Shown: positions 1 to 6,046, counted from the stretch's first letter. The stretch: DNA of 13,791 nucleotides from JAAFHN01 sp031421855 (GCA_031421855.1 JANOPN010000044.1:1-13791), one strand, 5' to 3'. Numbers and translations: made by a program. The notes: generated by a model from the sequence alone, not told the origin.

Positions 1-125
1 CCGGCTGTCCAATATCCATGGGGCGAGTTATGCACATGAGCGGTCTTCGGGGTGGTCAACTTCGTTCGCCTGTACTTCTTTGAACACCGAAAATAAATCA
101 AAAAATGGGTTGACTTTTAAGACGG

Positions 126-189
126 TATCTGACCCTCGAAGTTGCTGGTTCAGATCGCGGCAAGCGCGATCTAACCTTATTCGTTAGGC
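126..189 (-). other. Putative degenerate attC site of the first integron cassette
   Basis: Read on the minus strand, the inverted core GCCTAAC (189-183) carries the stop codon TAA of the upstream REC gene. About seven bases further is an imperfect hairpin: CGCGATCTAACC (165-176) pairs with GGTTCAGATCGCG (147-159) around a 5-base loop, with a single bulged base at 151. Core plus bulged stem is the general plan of an attC site. What is missing is a clear closing R' core (GTTRRRY) beyond the stem: the nearest candidate, GTCAGAT (132-126), has one mismatch. GTTAGAT (175-169) matches the core but lies inside the stem. The site may be eroded or partly deleted. Bases 1-125 hold no recognisable gene. 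Confidence 0.4.
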
Positions 190-864
190 CTCACTCTTTA
201 GCGCTGACAGGACGTACTCAAATAACTCAGATGCCCTATTGGTTGAGCCCTGTGCCCCGCTTGCGAGAGCTTCAGCCTTGTGTTCTGGTGCATTTGATCC
301 TGCGTAGATGATGAACGGGACGCGATTGCCTCCAGTGCGCAATGCGGAGAGAAGGGTATAGCCAGCGCGCTCATCGGGTGGACGGCCCATATCTGAGATG
401 ACTACATCAACACGTTGTGATCTGAGATGAGCCAGCGCTTCATCTGTGGACTTCGCAATGAGGAACCTCGCCCCAAGCGCTTCCAATGACTGACGTTCAT
501 AAACGTTGTTCTGGGGTCGATCGTCGACCCATAGGATTACAGCTCGTCCCGCCTTGCGAATGACCTGCGGAGTTACGGCCTGCGAGACAATCTCAGCCGC
601 CGCCCGAGGATCGCGGGGTGTTTCATCGCCGGCGTTCGGCCTCGCGGCAGTGGCCGCAGCTAGTGCAGCCGCCGCCTCAGCCTTGCGCTTTGCAGTCGCT
701 TCGAATCCGGCACCCTTCAGCGAAAACTCTCCGAGGCTCTCGAAGAACGACTTGAGCGCGGGACCGAACCGCACAAGGACGAAGCCGACCAGAATCGGCC
801 AGGCCAGCGCACCGGCAAGCTTCGTCGCCGAGTCGATGAGCTTGACTATGTCGTCGATGGACAA
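184..864 (-). CDS. Membrane-anchored receiver (REC)-domain protein, integron cassette gene
   Basis: This is a 226-residue protein. A single hydrophobic segment (about 17-33, ALAWPILVGFVLV) is followed by a charged Ala/Lys-rich linker (about 55-95) and a response-regulator receiver domain (about 108-222). The acidic pair is D114/D115 (LWVDDRP) and the likely phosphoacceptor is D158 (VVISDMGRP). The conserved switch Thr/Ser and Lys are not in their usual form: the fifth strand reads FIIYAGS, and GAQGSTNRAS stands where a K-P motif is expected, so phosphotransfer may be altered or absent. No DNA-binding or enzymatic output domain is present. The start is TTG at 864-862, chosen because AGGAG lies six bases upstream and no ATG fits. 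The stop codon lies inside the cassette's GCCTAAC core. Its 5' edge abuts the attI-like junction, as expected for the first cassette read from an integron promoter. The function is unknown; a membrane signalling or partner-binding role is inferred. Confidence 0.88.
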   Translation of the reverse strand: MSIDDIVKLIDSATKLAGALAWPILVGFVLVRFGPALKSFFESLGEFSLKGAGFEATAKRKAEAAAALAAATAARPNAGDETPRDPRAAAEIVSQAVTPQVIRKAGRAVILWVDDRPQNNVYERQSLEALGARFLIAKSTDEALAHLRSQRVDVVISDMGRPPDERAGYTLLSALRTGGNRVPFIIYAGSNAPEHKAEALASGAQGSTNRASELFEYVLSALKSEA

Positions 865-880
865 AGGCGTCTCCTGTGAG

Positions 881-905
881 GCCTAACTTGTTTTATCTAA
901 GCCGC
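881..905 (-). other. attI-like integron recombination junction
   Basis: On the minus strand the sequence reads GGCTTAG, then ATAAAACAA, then GTTAGGC (887-881). The A-rich run directly before GTTAGGC resembles the 3' end of known attI sites (for example the CTAAAACAAAG-TTAG end of attI1, from memory). It lies between the divergent integrase remnant and the first cassette, which is where attI is expected. The cassette's first bases (TTAGGC) are complementary to the GCCTAAC at its far end, as in true cassettes. Confidence 0.65.
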
Positions 906-908
906 GCC

Positions 909-914
909 AGTATA
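909..914 (-). promoter_or_regulatory. Possible -10 element (TATACT) for cassette expression
   Basis: TATACT on the minus strand lies about 45 bases upstream of the REC gene start, between the integrase remnant and attI. No good -35 hexamer is seen 16-18 bases further upstream, so this is a weak candidate for the cassette promoter (Pc). A TTGACA on the same strand near 973-978 lacks a matching -10. Confidence 0.25.
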
Positions 915-972
915 ACTTTTTAACTGCACGCAGCATCGAACACATGGCTTCACTGTGCAGTCTCTAGCTGTG

Positions 973-1008
973 TTGTCAAGTTCAGATATACTGTCTTTAT
1001 AATTAGTA
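973..1008 (+). promoter_or_regulatory. Remnant intI promoter with LexA-box-like site
   Basis: TTGTCA (973-978) and TATAAT (998-1003) form a plausible sigma-70 promoter toward intI, though the 19-base spacer is long. Overlapping the -10, TACTGTCTTTATAATTAGTA (989-1008) matches 15 of 20 positions of the palindromic LexA box TACTGTATATATATACAGTA. The right half reads TAG where CAG is expected. Many integron integrase genes are known to be repressed by LexA at this position; that this copy still binds LexA is doubtful. Confidence 0.4.
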
Positions 1009-1613
1009 CAACTGCAACACCGCCCAAGCTGCTCACCCAAGTACGCGAGCGCATCCGTTACCACCACTATGCCTTGTCCACCGAGAAGGCTTACTGCCAC
1101 TGGATTCGCGCCTTCATTCGGTTTCACGGGTTACGGCACCCGGCTGAGATGGGGCAGGCTGAGGTGGAGGTGTTTTTGTCGCACTTGGCCAATGATCGGC
1201 TGGTGTCGGCTTCAACCCACAAGCAAGCTTTGTCGGCGCTTTTATTTTTGTACAAAGAGGTGCTGAAGGTCGAGCTGCCGTGGCTGGGTGAAATTGGGCG
1301 GCCCAAAACGGCGCGTCGCTTGCCTGAGGTGTTGACTGTGGCTGAGGTGCAGCGCACTTTGGCGGGCATGACGGGAGAACACGCCACTTTGGCGCGCTTG
1401 CTCTACGGCACTGGAATGCGCATTTTGGAGGGTCTACGGCTGCGTACCAAAGACATTGATTTTGAGCGGGGCGCGATCATCGTGCGTGAATCCAAGGGCA
1501 ATAAAGACCGCGTGGTGATGTTGCCACGCAGCCTGGCCGATGCCTTGCGCCAGCAATTGCGCCTGAGCCACGCACTTTGGGAGGCTGACCGGGGAAGATG
1601 GGGTCGGGTCTAA
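1002..1613 (+). pseudogene. intI: Integron integrase remnant, start lost and C-terminal half missing
   Basis: The frame reads as an integron tyrosine recombinase from about 1023 (PKLLTQVRERIRYHHYALST) through AYCHWIRAFIRFHGLRHP, the STHKQALSALLFLYKEVL core-binding segment and PWLGEIGRPKTARRLP. It then reaches the catalytic-domain start LLYGTGMRILEGLRLR, with catalytic Arg in GMR, and ESKGNKDRVVMLP, with the beta-hairpin Lys. Homology stops at LWEADR (about 1592), where a repeat begins and supplies the stop TAA (1611-1613). Roughly 130-150 residues are lost, including the integron-specific insert and the HxxR, H/W and nucleophilic Tyr motifs. At the expected start, ATT AGT ACA ACT (1002 on) lines up with the MSTT-type N-terminus I recall for betaproteobacterial IntI. 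ATG has become ATT, and the first in-frame normal start is TTG 1074. Not functional as a recombinase. The orientation, divergent from the cassette, is the classical integron layout. Confidence 0.9.
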
Positions 1614-1622
1614 AATTTGAAG
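1596..1622 (+). repeat. Direct repeat copy 1 at the intI breakpoint
   Basis: A 27-base unit of the form AGATGG-GTC-GG-CTAAAATTTGAAG, matching 1855-1881 at 24 of 27 positions in the same orientation. It begins within a few bases of the last integrase codon with homology and supplies the premature stop. The GGGTC-GGTCT pattern recalls sequences found around REP-associated (IS200-like) tyrosine transposases; that link is inference. Confidence 0.75.
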
Positions 1623-1694
1623 GGCAGTAGACGCCAAGTCCGGTTTTTCGTCGATAGATTGGTGTTTGAATCGCTCCAGATCCATACACAATTG

Positions 1695-1730
1695 ATAGCA
1701 ATAAACCCAATGAATCCGGTGACCAAGTGC
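1695..1730 (+). repeat. 36-bp dispersed repeat, copy A
   Basis: Begins ATAGCAATAAAC and continues CCAATGAATCCGGTGACCAA to GTGC. The core CAATGAATCCGG is shared by all four copies in this window (A, B, C reversed, D). It differs from copy C at two positions. Confidence 0.85.
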
Positions 1731-1770
1731 CAAAAAGCATTGAAAACCCCAAAAAAGTCTCTTCAGGGCT

Positions 1771-1794
1771 CTCTGCGCCCTCAGCGCCTCTGCG
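1771..1794 (+). repeat. Short near-tandem CTCTGCGCC repeat
   Basis: Two 9-base units, CTCTGCGCC and CTCAGCGCC, are followed by a partial third, TCTGCG. Similar low-complexity CTCTGCG runs are scattered through many bacterial genomes. No function can be assigned. Confidence 0.5.
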
Positions 1795-1854
1795 TTGAAT
1801 GCCCCCGCACCAAACAACCGGCACCCGCCAATCGGCAAGGAGCTGGCATTTAGC

Positions 1855-1881
1855 AGATGGAGTCAGGCCTAAAATTTGAAG
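1855..1881 (+). repeat. Direct repeat copy 2
   Basis: Same 27-base unit as 1596-1622 with three substitutions. The two copies bracket about 232 bases and could be the ends of one small inserted element, or two independent insertions. Confidence 0.75.
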
Positions 1882-1915
1882 TGTTGCAGATACAACCGAT
1901 CGCGCGAATTCTTGT

Positions 1916-2019
1916 TAGGACTTACGCAAAATTGTCCCAGCAATGCGCAGCGATGACGACAGTGCGAACAGCACGGCTAGGAGCTGCAACGCAGCTGGGG
2001 CGGTTTTGCGTAAGTCCTA
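1916..2019. mobile_element. MITE: 104-bp element with 16-bp perfect inverted ends and 5-bp target duplication
   Basis: The left end TAGGACTTACGCAAAA (1916-1931) is the exact reverse complement of the right end TTTTGCGTAAGTCCTA (2004-2019). The similarity continues inward imperfectly: CCCAGC at 1936-1941 mirrors GCTGGG at 1993-1998. The element is flanked by CTTGT at 1911-1915 and CTTGT at 2020-2024, a direct duplication expected from transposition. The 104 bases are too short for a transposase, so it must be moved in trans by a full-length IS elsewhere. The parental IS family cannot be named from this sequence alone. Confidence 0.85.
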
Positions 2020-2071
2020 CTTGTGTCTTCACATTTCGTTTGAATCGACTGCTGGTTTCGCATCAATATTC

Positions 2072-2107
2072 ATAGCACTGGGCTCAATGAATCCGGTGAC
2101 CAAGAGC
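2072..2107 (+). repeat. 36-bp dispersed repeat, copy B
   Basis: ATAGCACTGGGCT followed by CAATGAATCCGGTGACCAAG and AGC. It is in the same orientation and of the same length as copy A, most diverged in the third block (CTGGGCT against ATAAACC). Confidence 0.85.
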
Positions 2108-2143
2108 ATGAAACAACTATTTTTCACCGTTTGAAGCGCTTTC

Positions 2144-2161
2144 CAGCCGCTGGGGCGGCTG
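2144..2161. terminator. Possible stem-loop after the CoA-transferase gene
   Basis: CAGCCGC-TGGG-GCGGCTG forms a 7-bp GC-rich stem directly after the stop codon of the leftward CoA-transferase gene. No T-run follows on the minus strand, so intrinsic termination is not well supported. Confidence 0.25.
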
Positions 2162-3397
2162 CTACTTGATTCCCAACTCCCTCAGCACCTCTGCCGTGTG
2201 TTCGCCCAGGCGTGGCGGTGGGCGGCGTTTGACTGGGGGGGTGACGCTCATTTTGATTGGGCTGGCAACCAAGCGCAGCTCGGGTGCGAGGGGGTGTGTC
2301 CAGGTGTCGACCATGGCTCGGGCTTTGACTTGGGGGTCTTGGAAGACTTCGGCCAGGTTGTTGATGGCGCCGCAGGGGACTTTTTCTGCCTCCAGCGCTT
2401 TGAGCCACTGGGCTTTGGTGGCGCAGCGCAGGCTGTCGGTCATGAGGGGCACCAGTGCGGCGCGTTGTCGAACCCGGTCGGCGTTTTTGGCATAAGCCGG
2501 GTTTTGGCTCCATGCCGAACTGGCGTTGGCATCGAAGCTTTCGGCGACTTTGGCGAATCGGGCGTATTGTTGGTCGTTGCCGACGGCGACGATGATGTGG
2601 TCGCGCTCGCCGCCGTGAGTAGCGGGCGCGACTTCAAACACCTGATACGGGACGATGTTTTGGTGGGCGTTTCCAGCGCGGCCGGGCACGCGGCCATCGG
2701 TGAGGTGGTTGGCGCCCAGGTTGGCCAACATGGCAACCTGGGTGTCGAGCAGGGCCATGTCGATGTGTTGCCCCTGGCCTGTGGCCTCGGCGTGGCGCAG
2801 CGCGGCCAAAATGGCGACGGTCGCATATAGGCCGGTGAAGAGGTCGGCCACGGCGACGCCGACTTTTTGCGGCCCGCCGCCCAAGTCGTCGCGTTCACCG
2901 GTGATGCTCATCAAGCCGCCGATGCCTTGCACGGCGTAGTCGTAGCCGGCGCGGTCTTTGTAGGGGCCGGTTTGGCCAAATCCGGTGATGGAGCACACGA
3001 CGAGTTTCGGAAATTCTGCCTTGAGGCTGTCGTGGTCAAGGCCGTAACGGGCCAAGTCGCCGACTTTGAAGTTCTCGACCATGACTTGGCAATGCTTGAG
3101 CATGGCCCGAATGAGTGCCTGGCCGCTTGGGGTGGCGATGTCGCAGGCGACGCTTCGCTTGTTGCGGTTGGCACCTAAATAGTAGGCGGATTCTTGGGAT
3201 TCGCTGCCATCAGCCTCGCTCAAGAACGGCGGCCCCCAAGCGCGGGTGTCGTCGCCGCCGGGGTGGTTGCTGCTGGTTGGGCGCTCAATTTTGATGACGT
3301 CGGCGCCCAAGTCGGCCAAGGTTTGGGTGCACCACGGCCCGGCCAAGACGCGGGATAGGTCAAGTATGCGAACGCCATTCAAGCTCGTGGGTGTCAT
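2162..3397 (-). CDS. CaiB/BaiF family (family III) CoA-transferase
   Basis: This is a 411-residue enzyme predicted to move CoA between acyl-CoA and a free organic acid through an enzyme-bound mixed anhydride and glutamyl/aspartyl-CoA intermediate, in the cytoplasm. The N-terminus LNGVRILDLSRVLAGPWCTQ, then LADLGADVIKIERP, the WGPPF segment and VENFKVGDLARYGLD are hallmarks of the family. The catalytic aspartate should be D218 in HIDMALLDTQ, equivalent to Asp169 of formyl-CoA transferase. The C-terminal PPRLGEHTAEVLRELG is the usual ending, so the protein is complete. The ATG at 3397 was chosen because family members start a few residues before L-x-G-x-R-x-L-D; an upstream open frame to 3442 adds 15 atypical residues. 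No strong ribosome site precedes it. The substrate cannot be read from sequence, and no catabolic partner genes lie nearby. It is divergent from the lipoprotein-PTS gene chain. Confidence 0.93.
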   Translation of the reverse strand: MTPTSLNGVRILDLSRVLAGPWCTQTLADLGADVIKIERPTSSNHPGGDDTRAWGPPFLSEADGSESQESAYYLGANRNKRSVACDIATPSGQALIRAMLKHCQVMVENFKVGDLARYGLDHDSLKAEFPKLVVCSITGFGQTGPYKDRAGYDYAVQGIGGLMSITGERDDLGGGPQKVGVAVADLFTGLYATVAILAALRHAEATGQGQHIDMALLDTQVAMLANLGANHLTDGRVPGRAGNAHQNIVPYQVFEVAPATHGGERDHIIVAVGNDQQYARFAKVAESFDANASSAWSQNPAYAKNADRVRQRAALVPLMTDSLRCATKAQWLKALEAEKVPCGAINNLAEVFQDPQVKARAMVDTWTHPLAPELRLVASPIKMSVTPPVKRRPPPRLGEHTAEVLRELGIK

Positions 3398-3503
3398 GGT
3401 GGTAACGTCGTGTGATGAGTCTTGAATTATTGAACGCAGCACCGGCTTCTAGCGCCCAAACGCCTTCGCAGGCAGAGAAAACGAGTTTTTTCGAGTCAAA
3501 TCA

Positions 3504-3539
3504 GCACTTGGTCTCCGGATTCATTGGGTTTGTTGCTAT
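3504..3539 (-). repeat. 36-bp dispersed repeat, copy C (reversed)
   Basis: Reverse complement reads ATAGCAACAAAC, then CCAATGAATCCGGAGACCAA, then GTGC: two differences from copy A. Its end overlaps the first bases of the best ATG for the lipoprotein gene (3538). Confidence 0.88.
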
Positions 3540-4077
3540 GTTAACTATAGCAATCAGCAGTTTGGCATTGGGCGGATGTAGCCCGGTTTTTAACTGGCGC
3601 GAACATCGGTTTGACGATCACAACGCCACCAGCCTGCTGCCTTGCAAGCCGGACCAAGCTGTGCGCCAAGTGCCCTTGATGCCGGGGGCACCTGATTTGA
3701 GTTTGCACATGGCGGGTTGTTTGGCCGGTGGTGCCACGTTCACGGTGAGTGTGGTGAATTTGCCCACAGGCACGGCCGAGGCCGCGGCTGATTTGGCCCT
3801 GGCGCGCTGGGAGGCGGCCAGCCAATCGGCGTTGAAAGCCCGCGCGGGCGCGACATCTGCCGCCGCTGTGCGCGGCGCGACCGTGGCGCGCATGGTGCTC
3901 AATCGCGCAGCCGAGGCGGGTCAGGCGGGGTCGTCAATGAGCCGTTCGGTCTACGCCAGACGGGGCTTGGTGCTCATGCAAGCGCAGGTGTTGGGTGAGC
4001 CTGACGGCGCAAGCGACGGGCCGAGCGCCTTGAGTGCGCAGTCGGTGGAGACGTTTTTTGGTGGGTTGACGCTTTGA
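3538..4077 (+). CDS. Small predicted lipoprotein, conserved-hypothetical type
   Basis: From ATG 3538 it is 179 residues with a short hydrophobic stretch, MLTIAISSLALGGC, ending in a lipobox (LGG-C14). The mature part begins SPVFNWREHRFDDHNATSLLPCKP. The CSP-x-NWRE opening resembles uncharacterised lipoproteins I recall from Burkholderiales. The middle (about 85-125) is Ala-rich and helical (EAAADLALARWEAASQSALK), with no catalytic motif. The start is uncertain. The signal has no N-terminal Lys/Arg, the ATG has no ribosome site, and repeat copy C ends on it. The frame stays open to GTG 3412 and ATG 3415, which would add about 42 residues, 12 of them encoded by the repeat. The stop TGA (4075-4077) overlaps the TTG start of the next gene, so it is probably the first gene of the MFS-PTS chain. 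Confidence 0.7.
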   Translation: MLTIAISSLALGGCSPVFNWREHRFDDHNATSLLPCKPDQAVRQVPLMPGAPDLSLHMAGCLAGGATFTVSVVNLPTGTAEAAADLALARWEAASQSALKARAGATSAAAVRGATVARMVLNRAAEAGQAGSSMSRSVYARRGLVLMQAQVLGEPDGASDGPSALSAQSVETFFGGLTL

Positions 4078-5333
4078 GTACCGCCGATGCGGTCGTTGAT
4101 TCGCAGCTGTCCACGCGTACTGCCGTGGTGGTATTTTTGGCGTTTGCGAGCGCTTACTTCTTCTCGGCGGTATTGCGGGCGGTCACGGGCACTTTGGCTC
4201 CGACCTTGACGAAGGAGTTTTCGCTGTCCAGCGGTGAGCTGGGTTTGTTGGCGGGCGGGTACTTTTTGGGGTTTGCGGCCATGCAGCTGCCCTTGGGGCG
4301 TTGGCTGGACCGTTTTGGGCCCAAGCGGGTGGTGCTGGGGTTTTTGTGCGTGGCGGTCATCGGGTCGGCGGCCTTTGCACTGGCCGACGGATTTGCGTTT
4401 TTGTTGCTGGCACGGGTGTTGTGCGGCGTGGGCGTTTGTGCGTGTTTGATGGCGCCACTCACGGCGTATCGCCGCTGGTTTAACCCGCAAACCCAGCTTC
4501 GGGCGAATTCTTGGATGCTGATGGCGGGGTCCTTGGGCATGGTGGCCAGCACGCTACCGGTGACGCATTTGATGCCAAGCTTGGGTTGGCGCGGCATTTT
4601 TTGGCTGATTGCGGGCTTGGTGTTGTTGTGCACGTTGGCCATTGCCTGGCTGGTGCCGCGTTGGGTGGTCAATGTTGCATCGCCTAGTGCGAGCCAGCCC
4701 AGCGTGGGTTATCGCGAGATTTTTGCTCACCCCTACTTTCGCAAAATGGCGGCGATTGGTTGCTTCAATTACGGCGGCATGATCGCCGTGCAGTCGCTTT
4801 GGGCGGGGCCGTGGATGGTGCGAATTGCGGGTTTGAGCGCTCAGGAAGCCGCTGAGGGCTTGTTCCGCATCAATGTGGCGATGTTGGTGTCGTTTTTGGT
4901 TTGGGGCTGGGTCAACCCCAAACTCACCGCGCGCGGCTGGGATGCCGACTATTTGATCGCGCGGGGCTTGCCGCTGAGCTTGGCCGCATTGGCATTGGCC
5001 ATTGCACTGGGGCCGCAGGCGCATTGGTGGGCGTGGGCCGCTTTTTGCGTGCTGAGCACGTTCACGTCGCTCACCCAACCGGCAGTAGGCATGGCGTTTG
5101 CGCCGCATGTGGCAGGGCGTGCGCTGTCGGCGTTCAATTTGCTGATATTCACGGGGGTGTTCGTGGTGCAGTGGGGCATCGGCCTGGTGATTGATGCGCT
5201 TTTGGCCGCGGGCTGGGGCTTGCTTGCGGCGTTTCAGGGCGCTTTTGGCTTGTACTTGCTGGCTTGTGTGTGGGCCTATCTGTCGTTTTTGCGCCCTCGG
5301 GCGGGGTTGGGGTCGCCATCTCAAGCCCGATAA
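4074..5333 (+). CDS. Major facilitator superfamily transporter
   Basis: This is a 419-residue integral inner-membrane protein with about twelve hydrophobic helices, the usual MFS size. MFS motif A lies in the loop after the second helix (GRWLDRFGPKRV, about 75-86). The second half repeats the fold after a central polar loop (about 200-225, VNVASPSASQPSVGYREIF). The start is TTG at 4074-4076, overlapping the lipoprotein stop as TTGA, which suggests translational coupling; no good ATG exists before the first helix. It ends 7 bases before the EIIA start. The substrate is unknown: there is no subfamily signature I can name, and its place upstream of a regulatory PTS does not by itself make it a sugar carrier. 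Confidence 0.9.
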   Translation: MSTADAVVDSQLSTRTAVVVFLAFASAYFFSAVLRAVTGTLAPTLTKEFSLSSGELGLLAGGYFLGFAAMQLPLGRWLDRFGPKRVVLGFLCVAVIGSAAFALADGFAFLLLARVLCGVGVCACLMAPLTAYRRWFNPQTQLRANSWMLMAGSLGMVASTLPVTHLMPSLGWRGIFWLIAGLVLLCTLAIAWLVPRWVVNVASPSASQPSVGYREIFAHPYFRKMAAIGCFNYGGMIAVQSLWAGPWMVRIAGLSAQEAAEGLFRINVAMLVSFLVWGWVNPKLTARGWDADYLIARGLPLSLAALALAIALGPQAHWWAWAAFCVLSTFTSLTQPAVGMAFAPHVAGRALSAFNLLIFTGVFVVQWGIGLVIDALLAAGWGLLAAFQGAFGLYLLACVWAYLSFLRPRAGLGSPSQAR

Positions 5334-5340
5334 TGGGGTG

Positions 5341-5808
5341 ATGAAACCCATTGGCATCTTGATCATTGCACACGCGCCGCTGGCATCAGCCCTGCGCAGC
5401 TGCGCGATGCACATGTATGCAGAGTTTGCATCCAGCGTGGTCGCGGTCGATGTTTTGGCTGACGCATCTGTTGAAGAGTCAACCCAAATCGCTGGACGCG
5501 CGATGCAATCGCTCGGCTGTGACCGGGTGTTGGTGCTGACTGACCTCTATCAGTCAACGCCATCGTCGATTGCGCGAAGCTTGATCGATGGCCAAAACTC
5601 GCGTCTGGTTGCGGGTGTCAACTTCTCCATGCTGCTTCGCGCGCTGCCCCTGTTTGAGCGCGAGCGCCAACTTGACGATTTGGTCACCCGCGTGGTCGAG
5701 GGTGCTAAAAGTGGCATTTCAATGGTCAGTCCATCGTCCGCACCTCAAAATCAACCCCGTCAATCTGCGTTGAACCCCCATGATCAGCAACATCGTCATC
5801 AGCAATAA
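5341..5808 (+). CDS. ptsM: PTS EIIA component, mannose family
   Basis: A 155-residue cytoplasmic phosphocarrier. The N-terminal strand MKPIGILIIAHAPLASALR has the active-site His11 at the place where EIIA(Man) has its phospho-His. AVDVLADASVEES, RVLVLTDLYQSTPSSIARSL and LVAGVNFSMLLRALPLFER follow the family fold of about 130 residues. It should accept phosphate from HPr. The last 25 or so residues (SSAPQNQPRQSALNPHDQQH) are a polar His/Gln-rich tail, partly because the final 29 bases overlap the start of ptsH in another frame. The ATG 5341 fits the family N-terminus; GGGG sits very close upstream. No EIIB, EIIC or EIID gene is in the window, so a regulatory role like that of the beta-proteobacterial ptsM-ptsH-ptsI clusters is likely. 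Confidence 0.93.
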   Translation: MKPIGILIIAHAPLASALRSCAMHMYAEFASSVVAVDVLADASVEESTQIAGRAMQSLGCDRVLVLTDLYQSTPSSIARSLIDGQNSRLVAGVNFSMLLRALPLFERERQLDDLVTRVVEGAKSGISMVSPSSAPQNQPRQSALNPHDQQHRHQQ

Positions 5809-6046
5809 GCTTGGGCTACATGCTCGGGCATCGGCCAAACTCACCAAGCTCGCGGGCAGTTTCCCGTGCGAGGTGTGGCTGAGCAAGGGCGAACGGCGCG
5901 TCAACGCCAAAAGCATCATGGGCGTGATGATGTTGGCAGCAGGTTTGGGCACATCGGTGGTGTTGGAGACTTCTGGCGAGCGCGAGGATGAAGCGGGCGC
6001 GGCGCTCACGGCGCTTTTCAACGACAAATTCGGCGAAGGCGAGTGA
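5780..6046 (+). CDS. ptsH: Phosphocarrier protein HPr
   Basis: This is an 88-residue protein of typical HPr length. It carries the active-site His14 in NKLGLHARASAKLTKLA, which takes phosphate from Enzyme I and gives it to EIIA. The regulatory-serine region VNAKSIMGVMMLAAG is intact with Ser45, the site used by HPr kinase/phosphorylase in organisms that have it. The ATG lies inside the end of the EIIA gene with a 29-base overlap, so translation is probably coupled. The C-terminus ends in a short acidic stretch (KFGEGE). Confidence 0.97.
   Translation: MISNIVISNKLGLHARASAKLTKLAGSFPCEVWLSKGERRVNAKSIMGVMMLAAGLGTSVVLETSGEREDEAGAALTALFNDKFGEGE

Larger units (their letters stand above)
1614..2161. 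other. Gene-free repeat-filled region between intI remnant and CoA-transferase gene
   Basis: No convincing coding sequence is seen here; the short open frames have no family features or ribosome sites. The stretch contains the second 27-base direct repeat, copies A and B of the 36-base dispersed repeat, a CTCTGCGCC-CTCAGCGCC-TCTGCG near-tandem run at 1771-1794, and a 104-base MITE. The missing part of intI does not resume anywhere in it. It reads as a landing zone for small non-autonomous elements. Confidence 0.7.

Noticed and set aside
1..37. Leftward ATG-started frame (MCITRPMDIGQP) running off the left edge, possibly the next cassette gene
   Set aside because: Only 12 codons are visible, with no ribosome site and no family feature.
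897..1127. Leftward 76-codon frame across attI and the intI start
   Set aside because: It is antisense to the recognisable IntI coding region and has no family features; its stop merely falls in the attI-like sequence.
1695..2107. Repeat copies A and B considered as a CRISPR array
   Set aside because: Only two copies here, about 377 bases apart, with others in reverse orientation kilobases away and no cas genes.
1617..2134. Several short rightward frames between the intI remnant and the CoA-transferase
   Set aside because: They run across repeats and the MITE, lack ribosome sites and have repeat-derived compositions.
2198..2830. Long rightward frame of 210 codons
   Set aside because: Lies antisense within the well-supported CoA-transferase gene; Gly/Val-rich shadow typical of G+C-rich DNA.
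4554..5414. Leftward 286-codon frame
   Set aside because: Antisense shadow of the MFS transporter gene, with Arg/Gln/His-rich composition.
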